Both the position numbers and the translations under genes were made by a program. The notes under the pieces are model-generated. The model was given only the letters and a program-made list of their open reading frames with translations, ran no database searches and was not told the DNA's origin. Positions 10,269-21,460 of a DNA stretch of 64,000 nucleotides are shown piece after piece. The stretch is from Incurvaria masculella. Taxonomy: Eukaryota > Arthropoda > Insecta > Lepidoptera > Incurvariidae. Position 1 is the first letter of the stretch; every line of letters starts with the position of its first letter. Where the stretch lies: assembly GCA_946894095.1 (NCBI GenBank), contig OX335658.1, positions 15,553,001 to 15,617,000 on the forward strand. The letters run 5' to 3'.

Positions 10269-11169
10269 GATATGGGTATTTTATGATGAAGTATGTGCCG
10301 AGTGCGCAAAGTGCTCACAACAGTCAAATACTCTTACCATGGCGAAACCATGCTCAGCAAGGGTTGAACCGGCGTGAAATGTGAGGAAATTCGATCGTTT
10401 CTGCACCAGTCAGAAGTGAATACAAAATATTCTACCCAGTAAGAGCGCAGAAGGTATGACATAAACGCTTCTAATTGGTGCAGAATTGATCGAATTCCCT
10501 CAATATTCTCATATTTTAGGTCGGTTTCTCTCCAAAGACGGTCATACCTGCTTTTTGATTGTTCACACCATAGACGTAGAATTACAGAAATACATACAGA
10601 GTCAACGGACTGATGAGACCGAAACTGTTTCATACATAATGTATTGACATAATTTTTTTTACTTTAAAACTTCTCTTAACCGCAATGTAGCTTCAAATTT
10701 ATCTTACGAAATTACGTTTCAAATTTTACTTTGAAATTTTAAAATTATGAAAATTGACTTCGGAAAAGTTAAGAAACATCATCGACGAAGATCTATTTAG
10801 CAGAAATGCCAATGTATCGTGAATTTAATATGATTTTATGTGACTTGATTTCTATTAGTTTTTATTGATGTTTCAAATATCCTTTTATCAAACTTCCTAC
10901 TTACATTTATGTAGATTTTTCACTAGCCTATTCGAAAATCACAACATGAACATAAACTGCATAACTCTAGCATGTATTCTTCACGCCGCGCCGTATTAAA
11001 ATTATTTAAAATGAGAACAAATGTGAATCTTTGATGCATGCTAACCAACAAAATAAAAAAAAATCACGAGCATAAAAAAACTAAATTAAATGTGTGAACG
11101 TTTCATCTAAGATCCCCCAATTTCGGTAACTAATGAATGCCACTTCTATTCCAAATCGGGGAAAAAAAA
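10269..11169. other. Unassigned AT-rich stretch
   Basis: A 99-codon minus frame (10334-10633) shows no recognisable domain. Otherwise featureless. Confidence 0.35.
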
Positions 11170-11490
11170 AACCGCCCTGATTTATTCACGCCATCCCAAG
11201 TCGGTACGCTTGCTCACCTCCGACTTTTTCCCGAGCAATCCGTAACTCAAAATAAATGCAAATAAATAGGCGCCGCTAGATTAAAGGCCGGTGTCGACTT
11301 GATTTATAGACGAATCGGGCTGCAGAGGTCACGGAGGGCTGCGGGGTGGTGAGGTGGCGTGGGTCAGGGGTGGGGAGGAATTCGACATATAAATTTCCGC
11401 GCTGAGGCGCCCTGGAGCGGAAAAAGCCGCGGAATGGCTCTGCCCAACCGCACGGAAACCGGCCAGTGTCGAAGGGGCTCTATGAATTTA
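11170..11490. other. Repeat-poor GC-balanced island
   Basis: Sharply less AT-rich than its flanks, with no repeat family. AT motifs (CAAATAAATAGG, GATTTATAGACG, ATATAAATTTCC) sit in GC-rich surroundings. No open frame of note. Its look fits a conserved non-coding element or a promoter-proximal region, but nothing here proves function. Confidence 0.25.
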
Positions 11491-12020
11491 TGACGTGTTC
11501 TTGTGCTGTGCTTCTTTGTTGGTAATGTTCGGGCGTAGTCTATATTAACATTCGCCAGTTATTCACTAATAGTAATGCAACCAATAAAATGTAACGCCGC
11601 ATTGGTCGTGCACAGGGTTAACGGAATGAACTTAACGTACTCGTTGCTTTAAGGCTCATTATGACGCTAACCTCCAACATTTAGGGTTTATTTTTAATTT
11701 ATCTCAGCATGCGTTGGTTAAGCATAAACACCGGTAGAAAAATCGGAATAACAAAGTTTCGACTATTTTTTAGTATATGACCGTAAAATGGTTTTCATAA
11801 GTTGCTTATATTCTTTTAAAAAAAATGTTTTTACTAGGTTTTCAAGCCGGCGCTTGGAAACTATGCATGATTTACACATTTTTTTTTGTGTGGCACAAGA
11901 TCACATATTTATCTAGTGAATAACCGTAAATAACATATCAATTCACTTTAGGAAGTAGACTTTATAGGTAATGATCTTAAATTTCGCTTCGTCGCGCTCG
12001 ATTTTCACGCGCATTCGACA
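11491..12020. other. Unassigned stretch
   Basis: No gene or repeat recognised. Confidence 0.35.
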
Positions 12021-12480
12021 ATGAACCCTAACGCAAACTCATTGTTTCCAGAGATCGTTATTATCGTTTGTTTGCTAAACGCTGGACTCAGTTGGAGCCT
12101 TAAGTTAGAGTTAAAAATATATTGCAAAGATCCGAGTATTGCACAGGTGACCCGAAACCGATCCCTGCGGAACAACAGCGCCGAACCACGCCGTCTTCGG
12201 GCACTATTTTTCTATCGGCGGAACCGGAATGCGGGGACGGCAAGTTTGCAGAAGGGCTATTCCGTAACGGACGTGCCCCAATAAAGGTGGAGCCGGCGGA
12301 GGCACCGAACAATTACACCGGGAGATTTAAGACGAGGAATTCCGCCAGGATAGCACCAGGATATTCTTCAACAATAACGTCTGAGGAACGGTTCGAGACA
12401 TTCTATTTACGCAGCGCTTGGCCTGTATTGTAATTTTATTTTCATAGTTGAAATTCTTCGCCCCGAGGCGGGATAGTCGG
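12021..12480 (+). other. GC-richer segment with two overlapping open frames, unverified
   Basis: Two plus-strand frames overlap. The first is 12021-12284 (87 codons), starting MNPNANSLFPEIVIIVCLLN with a hydrophobic run at residues 11-25 that looks like a signal peptide. The second is 12122-12433 (103 codons). Neither has a domain I recognise, and a minus frame (12100-12312) is open too, so high GC alone may explain them. A small secreted product is possible but not supported. Confidence 0.15.
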
Positions 12481-13118
12481 AATTTCAGTCGGGGCGAACT
12501 CATTTTGGAATAAAATTGCTGAACTTGACTAGGTGAAAGTGTTTTGTTCTCGAATAAAGAATTAAGGAGATGTGCCACCTGGTGCGCCTGCTGTTAGACC
12601 CGCTGTCTTCAATTTCCTAATACTACGGACCCAACTGAAACCACATTCCACACGAAAACATAGGTGCAGACTTATTTATACATGTGTATTGCCCTCAAAA
12701 TAAAATGGGTAAAAGGTACAACGTAATGCCGGAGGCATTCTCTACCAGTCCGGACTCTTTGGAACGTTTGTGTGGGTGGGATCTGACTGTTTCGGCTGTG
12801 TAGCATACGACGCGCGACCTGCTTTTCGTACGATTTATGCACAATTTGTTTTTACGGCAAAGTCGTAAAATTACAACTCCTTCATACTTCTCTTCTGTGG
12901 TTTCAATATTTATATTTGGTAAGGTGCTATACTCGTTTTTAATTATGGGCTAAATTAGCCGTTTTCTCAGCATATTCCTACCATATCGTGCTGCTGTACC
13001 TAAATCAAAGAAAATAATTTGAAGAATTCAAAGGAACGAAGTGATAGTAAGTCAACTCAAGAATCCATCACATCGTTGTGTGCTTCTGCCGCCTCAGGCT
13101 GTTTTGTTTTATGTTTTA
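12481..13118. other. Unassigned stretch
   Basis: Nothing recognised. A short inverted motif (CGCCCCGAGGCGGG near 12460, CGGGGCGA near 12490) lies at the left edge. Confidence 0.35.
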
Positions 13119-13501
13119 TTTTTATTTTTATGTGACTGGACATGGATGGCTAATACCACACCTTCTGTTATGGTATTAGCCCAACACACCACATGGGAAC
13201 TAGGTGCCATGACGGGACCTTCCTTATATTGCACGGGTACATTGAACTGGATGGAAAACAAGGACAATTTTCATTGCCGCTTCGACCATCGTTCATCCAA
13301 TGCGATGGTACCAACCCGGGCGGGATTAACCCTACCACCTAGTAAGTAAGGAAGGGGACCTACAGTTTAACGTGGAATCCGAACCACGGCCAGCCTCTCT
13401 CAACGGTCGAATGGTCACCCATCCAAGAACAGACCGGACCCAGCGTTGCTTAACTTCGGAGAGCGATCGCCGAAGTGTCGCGCCACTGGGCCTTGAGGCT
13501 G
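13119..13501 (-). mobile_element. 5S rRNA-headed SINE, complete
   Basis: On the minus strand it runs from GCCTCAAGGCCCAGTGGCGC (13501) through the 5S-like block (GAAGTTAAGCAACGCTGGG, GGATGGGTGACC), the shared body and the tail ending CAGTCACATAAAAATAAAAA. Open frames in this element (for example 13041-13349) are by-products of the SINE sequence, not genes. Confidence 0.85.
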
Positions 13502-14060
13502 AGCGTCCTAGACCAAGTTGCGTTAAAGATGTCAATAAATACTCACTGTTCATACACTAACAGCTAGTCTTATTGGTAACAGCCATGGACAAATTGACAT
13601 GTTATTGAAAAAGCAATCCGCAATGAAATGCATGTCTTTTAGTCAATCCCATTCATGATTGCAATATTTTGTATGATGCTAACTTTGTTATAATTCTTCC
13701 TTAAATAGTCTACCTTTACTAATGAAATATATTTGTGTATAGTATAATACAACTCAACAGGGAATTTTACTTTCGAGGTGCATTTTGAAATATATTTTTA
13801 AGATATTGGTAGTAAATTGTTTTATATAAAATTAAACCCAAGGATATCGTTTATTATCTCAACTGTAGGGTTTATATAATTCATGTCAAGAAAACATACG
13901 CTTTGTGATAATTACACAGCGAAATCTACATTGAAGCATTGTTATCAGATTAATTAAAGCAGCGGACATGTAATCCGAAGGTCTCAGGTTCAAATTCTGT
14001 TTAAAAACTAACCCTTTTTCTGCTCAATTTCTTCATTTCTTCATCCGTAGATGTCGTCCC
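13502..14060. other. AT-rich stretch with a tRNA-like SINE scrap
   Basis: Positions 13955-14000 (GCAGCGGACATGTAATCCGA, then CTCAGGTTCAAATTCTG) resemble the anticodon and T-arm part of a tRNA-derived SINE, with a B-box-like GGTTCAAATTC. No 5' half is visible. The rest is unassigned. Confidence 0.4.
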
Positions 14061-14611
14061 TTAAGGTGGCCCAACCCGGCGGGCCTAACTCATTCGCGGG
14101 CACGGTACAAAACCGTTCTGTTGCGCTCTGGGACCTTCTCTGTTTCAAAGAATAAGACAGGCTCCGTCATGAGGAAGATGCAACATGTCCACAAAAAAGA
14201 CAATGTGCATAGCGTATGATTTGGTAAGATTTACGATTTTTTTTATTTCAAAACGACTTATAGCTAAAAGTAAACCACAACCGCTGTAGTCAAAAATCTA
14301 ACAAAAACCAAATAGATTATAAATCTTGATTAAATAAGATAGGTCTGATGACTAATCTTTTTAAGATGTTCTTACTTTATCATTGCGTAATCCACCTCCA
14401 AAGTTATTGTATAAATCGCGCAAAAAAATTAGAACTTTCGAACCTTATAACTTAGAAACAAAACACAATTTTACAATGCCAATGGTCATCAGACATCTAG
14501 TTCGATCAAATAAAGCCATTTTGAGCAAAATTTTGGATCTTTGACAAGAAATATGGGCGTGATCTTCTTTCCCCTTTTGTATGGGGAGATGAGCGGGTTG
14601 GGCCACCTTAA
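14061..14611. mobile_element. TTAA-flanked MITE with perfect 13-bp terminal inverted repeats
   Basis: TTAA (14061-14064), then GGTGGCCCAACCC, 517 bp of non-coding sequence, then GGGTTGGGCCACC (14595-14607) and TTAA (14608-14611). TTAA target duplication is the signature of piggyBac-type transposition, although the terminal bases differ from the CCY start usual in that superfamily. Related copies lie at 37484-37998 and 56153-56245. No transposase. Confidence 0.8.
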
Positions 14612-15737
14612 CCTCAGAAAACCTCTAACAACAACTGTTTTCAGTCTTTAAAGCGATAGTGTTTCAAAATAACTATTATTTTATGCATTCACATTTACAG
14701 AAAGTTTCTTGATGGCATACTATCATCCGCCGTGATTTAATGCGGTTTGAAAATGACAAATGTGATGCGTATAGAAGAAAATTAACCAATTTAGGTTAAC
14801 TCCTGTCAGGTCACATACAATATTCCCTGAGCCCGAAGTAACATTACCTGTGTGTAATCACATATTTCATAACAATAATTCAGAATGACGAGGTCGATTC
14901 AAACGCCAAAGGCTTTTCGAAACGCTATAAATAATCTGAAGCAGAAAAAAGCTTACTCATTGTTTTTAGGGGAACGAAAATGACGAGATTTTTCCCTAAG
15001 AGTTTCCGGGAAAATTGTTTACCTCACCGCGGAGCGCGCATTCTTGAAACTTTCATGACAGGCTGTTCCTGTAATATTCCTTTACCTCAGGTTCAGATTA
15101 CATGTGGAAATAATGTTGGCATACCATCACATGATATTTTTTGGGTGGAGTTACATGTAACAATATGGGCAGAGGCTGTTTGAATAACATGTAACGCGAT
15201 CGTAAAAAGTATAAAAACTCATATTTGTTACTACTATTAGGTACTGATAATTTTTCTGAAAGTTTTGAAAGAAAAATCAGATTGATTTGTAGAGTGTTAT
15301 TAATTATTTTAACTAAGGGTGTCCATCACAGCTTATTGCGTTTATTTTGATAAGAGCGTAAGTGAAACAATATTTAAAACAATTTTGAAATAACTACAAA
15401 TAATTTCGACCATCAAAAAAGTTAAATTGTAGGATATCTTAGTTTTAATCGAAAATTAACTGTAAGTTTCTGGTGCTTTGATTTAATATACATTAAAAAA
15501 AAAATTGATTAAAATATTAATAAAAAAATAGGATCATCAAAGATTTATTGTTGTTTGTTTCAAATATAGCTCAACCATCAAATTATAATTAATATAATGA
15601 CATTTTAAAATGAGCAATGATTATTTTTTTTATGGAAATTTGTTTACGTCCTTATGCAAATTAATGCAATTAGACGTTATCACGCAAACAAACAATATTC
15701 ATTTGAAAATTGGAAATATATTTATTATTACACATAG
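14612..15737. other. Unassigned AT-rich stretch
   Basis: A 67-codon plus frame (14980-15183) has no recognisable domain. Otherwise very A/T-rich and featureless. Confidence 0.35.
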
Positions 15738-16022
15738 GTTTTAGGGTTCCCTACCCAAAGGGTGCCAAAGGAAACCTATTACTTAGCCTCCGCTGTCCGT
15801 CCGTCCTTCCGTCTGTCCCTAGTAAGGCTGTATCTCATGAACTGTAATAGGTAGGCAGCTAAAATTTTCACAGAGTGTGTATTATTTTTTTGTGTGGGTT
15901 TTAGTGCATAACAACAAATAGGTACGAGTAAAACTAAAAAACAATAAAAAAACGTGATTTTTAGTGTTAAGTCTTACACGGAACCTTTCGTGTGCGAGAC
16001 CGACTCGCACTTGGTCGGTTTG
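15738..16022 (-). mobile_element. GTGCGAGTCGG-type short repeat, copy 4
   Basis: Minus-oriented and complete: TTTTAGGGTTCCCTACCCAAA at one end and CGACTCGCACTTGGTCGG at the other, with a TCCGTCCGTCC centre. Confidence 0.8.
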
Positions 16023-16740
16023 TTCATTTTCATTACTCTGTTGTACTTATGTTGTGGCAAATAAAATGTCTTATTCTTAATCTTATTTCAAGAACTTTAT
16101 ATCTATAAACAAAAAAAAATTAGAAAAAAAACTTATTCGGTAAAGGCTGATCACAATTCAGCACCCACAAAACCACCCCGGAACCGGCTCCTGAAATCTG
16201 AAAGCGCATAACCACGTTTAACCAATAGCTCGACGGTCCGCATTCCTGAAGTATATAGGGCGAGGAACTCCGCATACTGTCAGGAGACACCGCTTTGTAA
16301 TGAGAGCCTCCATTGTCCGCGAGAGCATTGTGCCACTCAAATTTATGCGCAGGCATTACCCAGAATTGATCATGGCGCTTCTTACAATGCGGGAGTAATT
16401 AATTCTAGTCTCGGCGGGACGGCGAGCATTCTTATACGGCCTGCGACAAATCTTTTGGCTCGCGGCGACAATACTAGGCGAATCGACTGTGTTGTCACAT
16501 ATTCAAGCAATTACTGGCAGAGCACCGATTCCTATATTTCGTAATACAATTAAAGTATAAGTAGAAGCTCAAACGGCAGTGGGCTGGTCACGTCAGCCGA
16601 AGAGACGACGACCGTTGGAGTAACCGTGACATACACTGGCGGCCGTGGACGGGAAAACGGTGTGTGGGAACCCGTCAGGTGGGACGACGCCATCAAGTGC
16701 GTCGACGGAAAACAGTGGTTGCGAAAACCTTTTTTTTATA
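16023..16740. other. Repeat-poor island, GC-balanced from about 16130
   Basis: 16130-16700 is free of recognised repeats and moderately GC-rich. It contains AACCACGTTTAACCAAT and GAGTAATTAATTCTAG among other AT motifs. A 78-codon minus frame (16120-16356) has no domain. One of the better candidates here for a conserved non-coding element, judged only by composition. Confidence 0.25.
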
Positions 16741-17083
16741 GATAAGCTTTTTAAATAAAGTATTGTACGTGTATATTTACAGTGGGGTCTCCTGCGACCG
16801 TGTTTTTGTTCCGATATGCTTTTGGGAACTAAAAGGGGGCGTAGTATGAGTGTTCGGCGAAAAAAACACTCTAAAATTTTTCGCCATGGCGGATGAAAAA
16901 CATATTCGTATTCGCCAGAGGGTGTGATGAGGGGGGAGGTGACTTATTTTTCGTCTCGCTCACACATTATGGAAGTTCATCTTTCGTCCAACAAGTTCTA
17001 ATTTCAAAAGTTGCAGAAGAACCATGATTTTTACCCGACTGCGAAAGAAGGAGGGTTATGTTTTTCGAGTGTATGTATGTATG

Positions 17084-17117
<34 letters not shown>

Positions 17118-17260
17118 TGTATATTTCTTTGTCGCCCCCTGCAGCCTAAACGGCTTGATGGATTTTAGCTTGAGAGGTGTCGTTACATTCGTCTTAATTG
17201 TGAGAGTGACACTGGGTATATCAAAATCATAAAAAAAATCATGGCTGATTTTTGGCGCCA
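16741..17260 (+). repeat. Dispersed-repeat remnant with TATG microsatellite
   Basis: GCGAAAGAAGGAGGGTTATG, a TATG tract (17071-17123), then CCTAAACGGCTTGATGGATT form a combination I recall as a common lepidopteran repeat with a built-in microsatellite. The tract makes both strands open (plus MYVYMYVCMY, minus YIHTYIH), so frames here are not genes. Confidence 0.5.
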
Positions 17261-18425
17261 AATTTTTCGTTAAGCCATGTTTGCGAACAATGTTTTGTTC
17301 GAAACGAACATAGAAGGAGACCTGGCTTGGTTGAGAGGCTTTAGGGAATAGTATATAATCTTATTTTAACACTAACCAGAGATTGCGCACGTCAATTTAG
17401 TTTTAATTTTGTTTTCAACCAGAATTTCGATGCAATCCACCATAGATAAGATAAATAAATAGTGTGAAGAAATAATATTCTCAATGCACTCCATTGTCAA
17501 CAATGAAAACCTGCCTAACACTGAAACATTTGAATAACGTCGAAATTAATTGATTTCGGTGAATTGGGTGAGTGTATTTAACTCAAATAATGATAGTTAC
17601 AGCTATATTTTACACTTAGCTGTATTGTTCAAAATGCACAGGGCACAAACATCCGATTCCACGTATTGTTCATTTCGTAACGAATTCCCTTAAAATTTAA
17701 ACAAAAAACGAGCGGCATCACCCACAAAAGTCCAAATCCAGGGTCCAATGAAACAAGTAATTAATCCTTTGCGAGAAATCCGAGCTATTATTTTTAAGTG
17801 AGGGTTACGCCCGGCAGCTTAGCTCACTCAGGATACAGAAGGGTCGTCCATGTTACAATCAGATTTACGAATTGTTGAAATTCACTCACCGTGCTTTCGC
17901 ACATTCACTAGATATCTTTTTTTAACCGACTTCATAAAAAGGAGGAGGTTCTCAATTCGTCGGATTTTTTTTCCCTTTTTTTTATTCGATCATTTCACTA
18001 CCAGAAAATGTGCAATCCTTTTTTTCAAGTAAATTTTTCGCTTTGAGCGGCGCGACGCCTTAAGAACGGTCCGTAAGCTATGCTCCCCATACAAACGTAG
18101 TTAACTAATCATTTGGAAACAGTTATTCCAATTAAATTAATATGTAATATCTAATATCCGGTAACAAATATCTGTGTCTGCACGCTTTTTTTTTAATCCA
18201 AACATAATAAAATGAAAGCAAAACGAAAATCTTCGTACTAATTTTGTTTTCTCTGTGTTTCGACCCAGAATACATTTACCGAAAAAACAAAGACATGCAG
18301 ACACAGATATTTCTAGCCTTATATTATATACCAAATAGGAAGTAAGATTAAACGGTGTTTTACAAATTATTAGTAAACTACGTTTGTATGGGAGGCGAAA
18401 TTTTCTGATGCTTACGGGCCGACCT
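17261..18425. other. Mostly unassigned stretch
   Basis: 17925-17970 (ACCGACTTCATAAAAAGGAG, GGTTCTCAATTCGTCGGAT) is the start of a common lepidopteran repeat, here truncated. 18130-18330 contains an imperfect inverted pair (ACAAATATCTGTGTCTGCA and TGCAGACACAGATATTT). No gene seen. Confidence 0.4.
18160..18315. repeat. Inverted repeat, small fold-back
   Basis: AAATATCTGTGTCTGCA at about 18167-18183 is the reverse complement (one base differs) of TGCAGACACAGATATTT at 18296-18312. Inner bases (CTTTTTTTTTAATC / AAAACAAAGACA) pair poorly. Possibly the ends of a small MITE. Confidence 0.45.
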
Positions 18426-18746
18426 TCCGTCCATGCACCACTTTCTTAACCTTTCGGGGTTGGAGAAGTTGCATTTCGTTACGAATTAGAGTTGCAACAT
18501 GGTTCGGAATCCATGAAAAAACTCTAGGACTCCTCTACTAATCGCTTAGGTTCAACCCGCCCGGGTTGGCGCCATCTCATTGGATGAATAGAGTGTCGAA
18601 ACGGCAATAAAAATTGTCCGTGTTTTCAATCCATTTCAACGTAGCGGTATTCATCACGGCACCTAATTTCACAGGGAATGAGGTGTGCTGAGCTAATATG
18701 ATTACGGTGGGTGTAGTATTATCCATTGATGGCCACTTACATAAAT
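18426..18746 (+). mobile_element. tRNA-headed type SINE, head decayed
   Basis: It carries the CATGCACCACTTTCTT junction typical of the tRNA-headed type, the TGGTTCGGAATCCATG block, GTCCGTGTTTTCAATCC and a degraded tail (GGCCACTTACATAAATAAA). The tRNA-like head upstream is largely gone. Confidence 0.65.
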
Positions 18747-18817
18747 AAACTGGCATTGAAATCACGAGAAGAGGTGATGTTCATCTAATAAATATTATAA
18801 AGGGGAAAGTTTGTAAT

Positions 18818-18845
18818 AATGGATGGATGGATGGATGGATGGATG
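18818..18845 (+). repeat. (GGAT)n microsatellite
   Basis: Seven near-perfect ATGG/GGAT units close to the 5' end of the Helitron-like element. Confidence 0.9.
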
Positions 18846-18994
18846 TTTGTTACTCTTTCACGTAAAAACTACTGAATGGATTTTAATGAAACTTTACAAT
18901 AATATAGCTTATACATCAGAATAACACATAGGCTACAATTTATAAAGATATCACGGGGCTGCGAAAACGATGCCGGTAGCGCTACTTCACACCA

Positions 18995-19108
18995 AGGGGA
19001 GCTGGGCCGGGGGCGGAGGCGGGAGCCGTGGCGGGGGCGGCGGCGGGAGCCGCGCCGGGGGCGGAGCGGGCGGTCCGACGGGGGCGGGTGGAGGGGGGGG
19101 GGGGGTAC
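18995..19108 (+). repeat. G-rich block inside the Helitron (G-quadruplex-prone)
   Basis: About 110 bases built from GGGGGCGG and GCGGGAGCC motifs, ending in a run of about 14 G. It is extreme against the AT-rich surroundings. Many runs of three or more G would allow G-quadruplex folding. The related copy at 29120-29175 keeps only a shorter C-rich version. Confidence 0.85.
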
Positions 19109-19711
19109 GTCTTGGTATTTCCCGCAACTTTAGGACTACTTGGTAAAATCCTTGAGAACCAATTACTTGATTTAAATGCGGATTGTATCTACGTCTAGCC
19201 TGATTCTACTCAAAACTTATAGGCTACATAATATAACGCTTCATTACCTAAAGGGTGAGTAGAGAGTGTTAAATTCTTATAACTCGCGAACCACTAACCC
19301 GATTTATGTGCGTATTTTATCAATGTAAAGGATCTCTGGGAGCAGTCAGGTTCGAGATGGGTTACTGTTTTCGATGTTGAGGCTAGCTGTGGGTTGGAGT
19401 CCACGCAAAACTTACCTACATTACACGTTACTTACTTAATAGGTAAACAATATTGGAGTGCAAGTGCAGAAAGGTTCTGGCGGCAAATGCTTTTTTTTTA
19501 AATAGCCACCAAATGTCAACGAAGCTCTAAATGGGAATTATTGGATGTTTCTCATTAAATCGATCATTAAACGATCTTGATTAAATTTGGTAGATGGATA
19601 CATTGTCCTGGACCAATTTGACCCTATTTTGGATCAGCCATGTGGGCTACTTTTTATCCATGAAATAATTTAGCCGACACTAACCCGAGCGGAGCCGGGT
19701 ACCGCAGCTAG

Positions 19712-20074
19712 TTTTATAATAATGCAATGTGTGCAAGTGAGTGCAATCGTGCAATCTAAATTGTGCAATCTAAATCATGTAATATTTCTTTAAATTACTT
19801 AATTTTGTTTGTAAAAATATTTTATTGATTTCTTCTGATTGAATGTTTCACAGCATCGAATACACTAATGGTTGACGAAAGAATGACGAAACAAATTTAA
19901 AAATTAGAAGTGAACGGCAGGGCCGTGCCATCCTAGAAGAACGTACCAAGATCACGTAAATGTAACACTTCGTAAAATTCTGGTACGTAGCACCCGTAAT
20001 CGTAAAGAATGTATGTCTGTAGATGAAGTGAAAGAAGTGTACTATGATCGTACCGTATGGCGCTTTATCATCTC
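19712..20074. other. Unassigned stretch
   Basis: Nothing recognised. A doubled GTGCAATCTAAAT motif lies near 19750-19775. 19920-20000 (GTGCCATCCTAG, ACGTACCAAGATC, TAACACTTCGTAAA) resembles 22380-22450 in pieces, suggesting an undefined short repeat. Confidence 0.35.
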
Positions 20075-20840
20075 TCATTTAATTTCATTTATTTAATTTT
20101 TTTACTAGTCAAACTACACTAAGTTACGTCACAAACATCCGCGGATTTGATCGACCCAGTAAAGAAGAACCCGCAAAGAAACTTCACGGGTTTACATAAC
20201 ATATTTAACCATCCACAATTATGAAATACACACTTAGATCTAAATGCTGCTGCCAAACAATTCCTTGGTACCTAGAACAGATTAAGGCAAAGAACAAAGA
20301 ACAATAGAAACAGCAACACTCAGTTTAAATTACTTACAACTAACAAAGTTACTAATGCAATAATATAAGTTAATGTTCATAATTTAGAGCATTACAAGTA
20401 TTCTCTGGTGTAAAAGCCGTCGTCAACTCAACTTATGTCAGGTGTATGATGGCTGTATACACCTGAACATAGTATTTTTATTTTTATTTTTTATTCTGAC
20501 GTGATATATGATATCCAAAATGACGATGGCTGTATACTCCCGAACAGAGTAATTAGGATAATTTTGTATGACTGTAGACCCCAATTGTGTAAAACTTTAT
20601 ATGTGTTATATAAACTACTCAAAATTAGTGAGCGGTAGTATTGAAAATGGGGCAACTAAACCTATTCTTAATTCATTAATTAATGAAACTTGTGTGTCGT
20701 TCTCGAACCGATAGATTGTTAACGTGTCCAAGTGTAGGTATCCTACCTATGGATAAGAAATGAAATGAAATATAAAGCCCTCTTCAAGTTTGATACGAAT
20801 GAAGTGTATCAAGTCAATATATGATTTATAAAATATATAA
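20075..20840 (-). mobile_element. CATTT-tailed retroelement 3' fragment, long copy
   Basis: TTTCATTTATTTAATTT tail, ACTAGTCAAACTACACTAAG and the following 350 bp match the copy at 3022-3432. The last part (GTTTGATACGAATGAAGTGT) reappears at 20786-20805 after about 290 bp that are absent from the other copy. Two nearly identical ATGGCTGTATAC...CCTGAACA units (20447 and 20526) lie in that extra part. No coding frame survives. Confidence 0.55.
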
Positions 20841-21460
20841 TTTCCCTTTGGTAAAGCCGCGTGAGGGTATGTACTCGTTTGTATCGTGTGAAAAGACGGT
20901 AAGTGTCTAAAAATTACATTTGGTAAATTGACAATAAATTGATACATTTTGTATTGCACGTGAACGTTATATCTGTTGCGTATGTTTGTGTAACCGAACA
21001 CTCAGCACGCGCGCCCTTATTATTTGCCACAGCCGTTATGCGACTTCAAAAGGACCAACCTCCAAATGTCACGGTTTTGAATGCCACAAAAGCCGCTTGC
21101 CCCTTTATTCCTCCAGAAATGTACGAATGGCGGGATATATTGCAGCGGCACTCCCTCCTCCGCCGGGAGAACTCCCTGCATAATCAGGCAATCTTTCGAG
21201 ATTAGACGTCAATTTGAAAAATAAAAAAAAACACCTCGTGTAAATATTTATGAGATCGGCGGTAGGGAACGGAGAGAACAAACTCGGAAAGAGCTTGGGA
21301 TCTGGATGTGCCTAGAATGTATTGTCAGCGCTGTATGGGTTCATACTAAATAATATTTTAGTCTTATCTAATACCATTGTTATGGTACAAATCGAGAATT
21401 GTTAATACGGATTCTGATTTTAATTGTCAAATTACTATTCACATTTATTGTGAATAGCGG
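20841..21460. other. Unassigned stretch with a GC-balanced patch
   Basis: 20985-21205 is less AT-rich, repeat-free and open in two plus frames (20939-21205 and 20986-21183). No domain is recognisable. It may be a conserved non-coding segment or an unverified exon. Confidence 0.25.

Larger units (their letters stand above)
18784..19711 (+). mobile_element. Helitron-like element, apparently complete (928 bp)
   Basis: Begins A|TCTAATAAATATTATAAA and ends with the hairpin ACCCGAGCGGAGCCGGGT (stem ACCCG/CGGGT), ten bases, then CTAG (19708-19711) followed by T. 5'-TC, 3' hairpin, CTRR and an A/T target without duplication are the classic Helitron marks. It carries a GGAT microsatellite, a G-rich block and a piece resembling the 3' end of the LINE at 30 kb. 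No Rep or helicase gene. A second copy of its 3' two-thirds is at 28518-29175. Confidence 0.8.

Noticed and set aside
17011..17261. Frames encoding YIHTYIH and MYVCMYV runs
   Set aside because: Translation of a TATG microsatellite.
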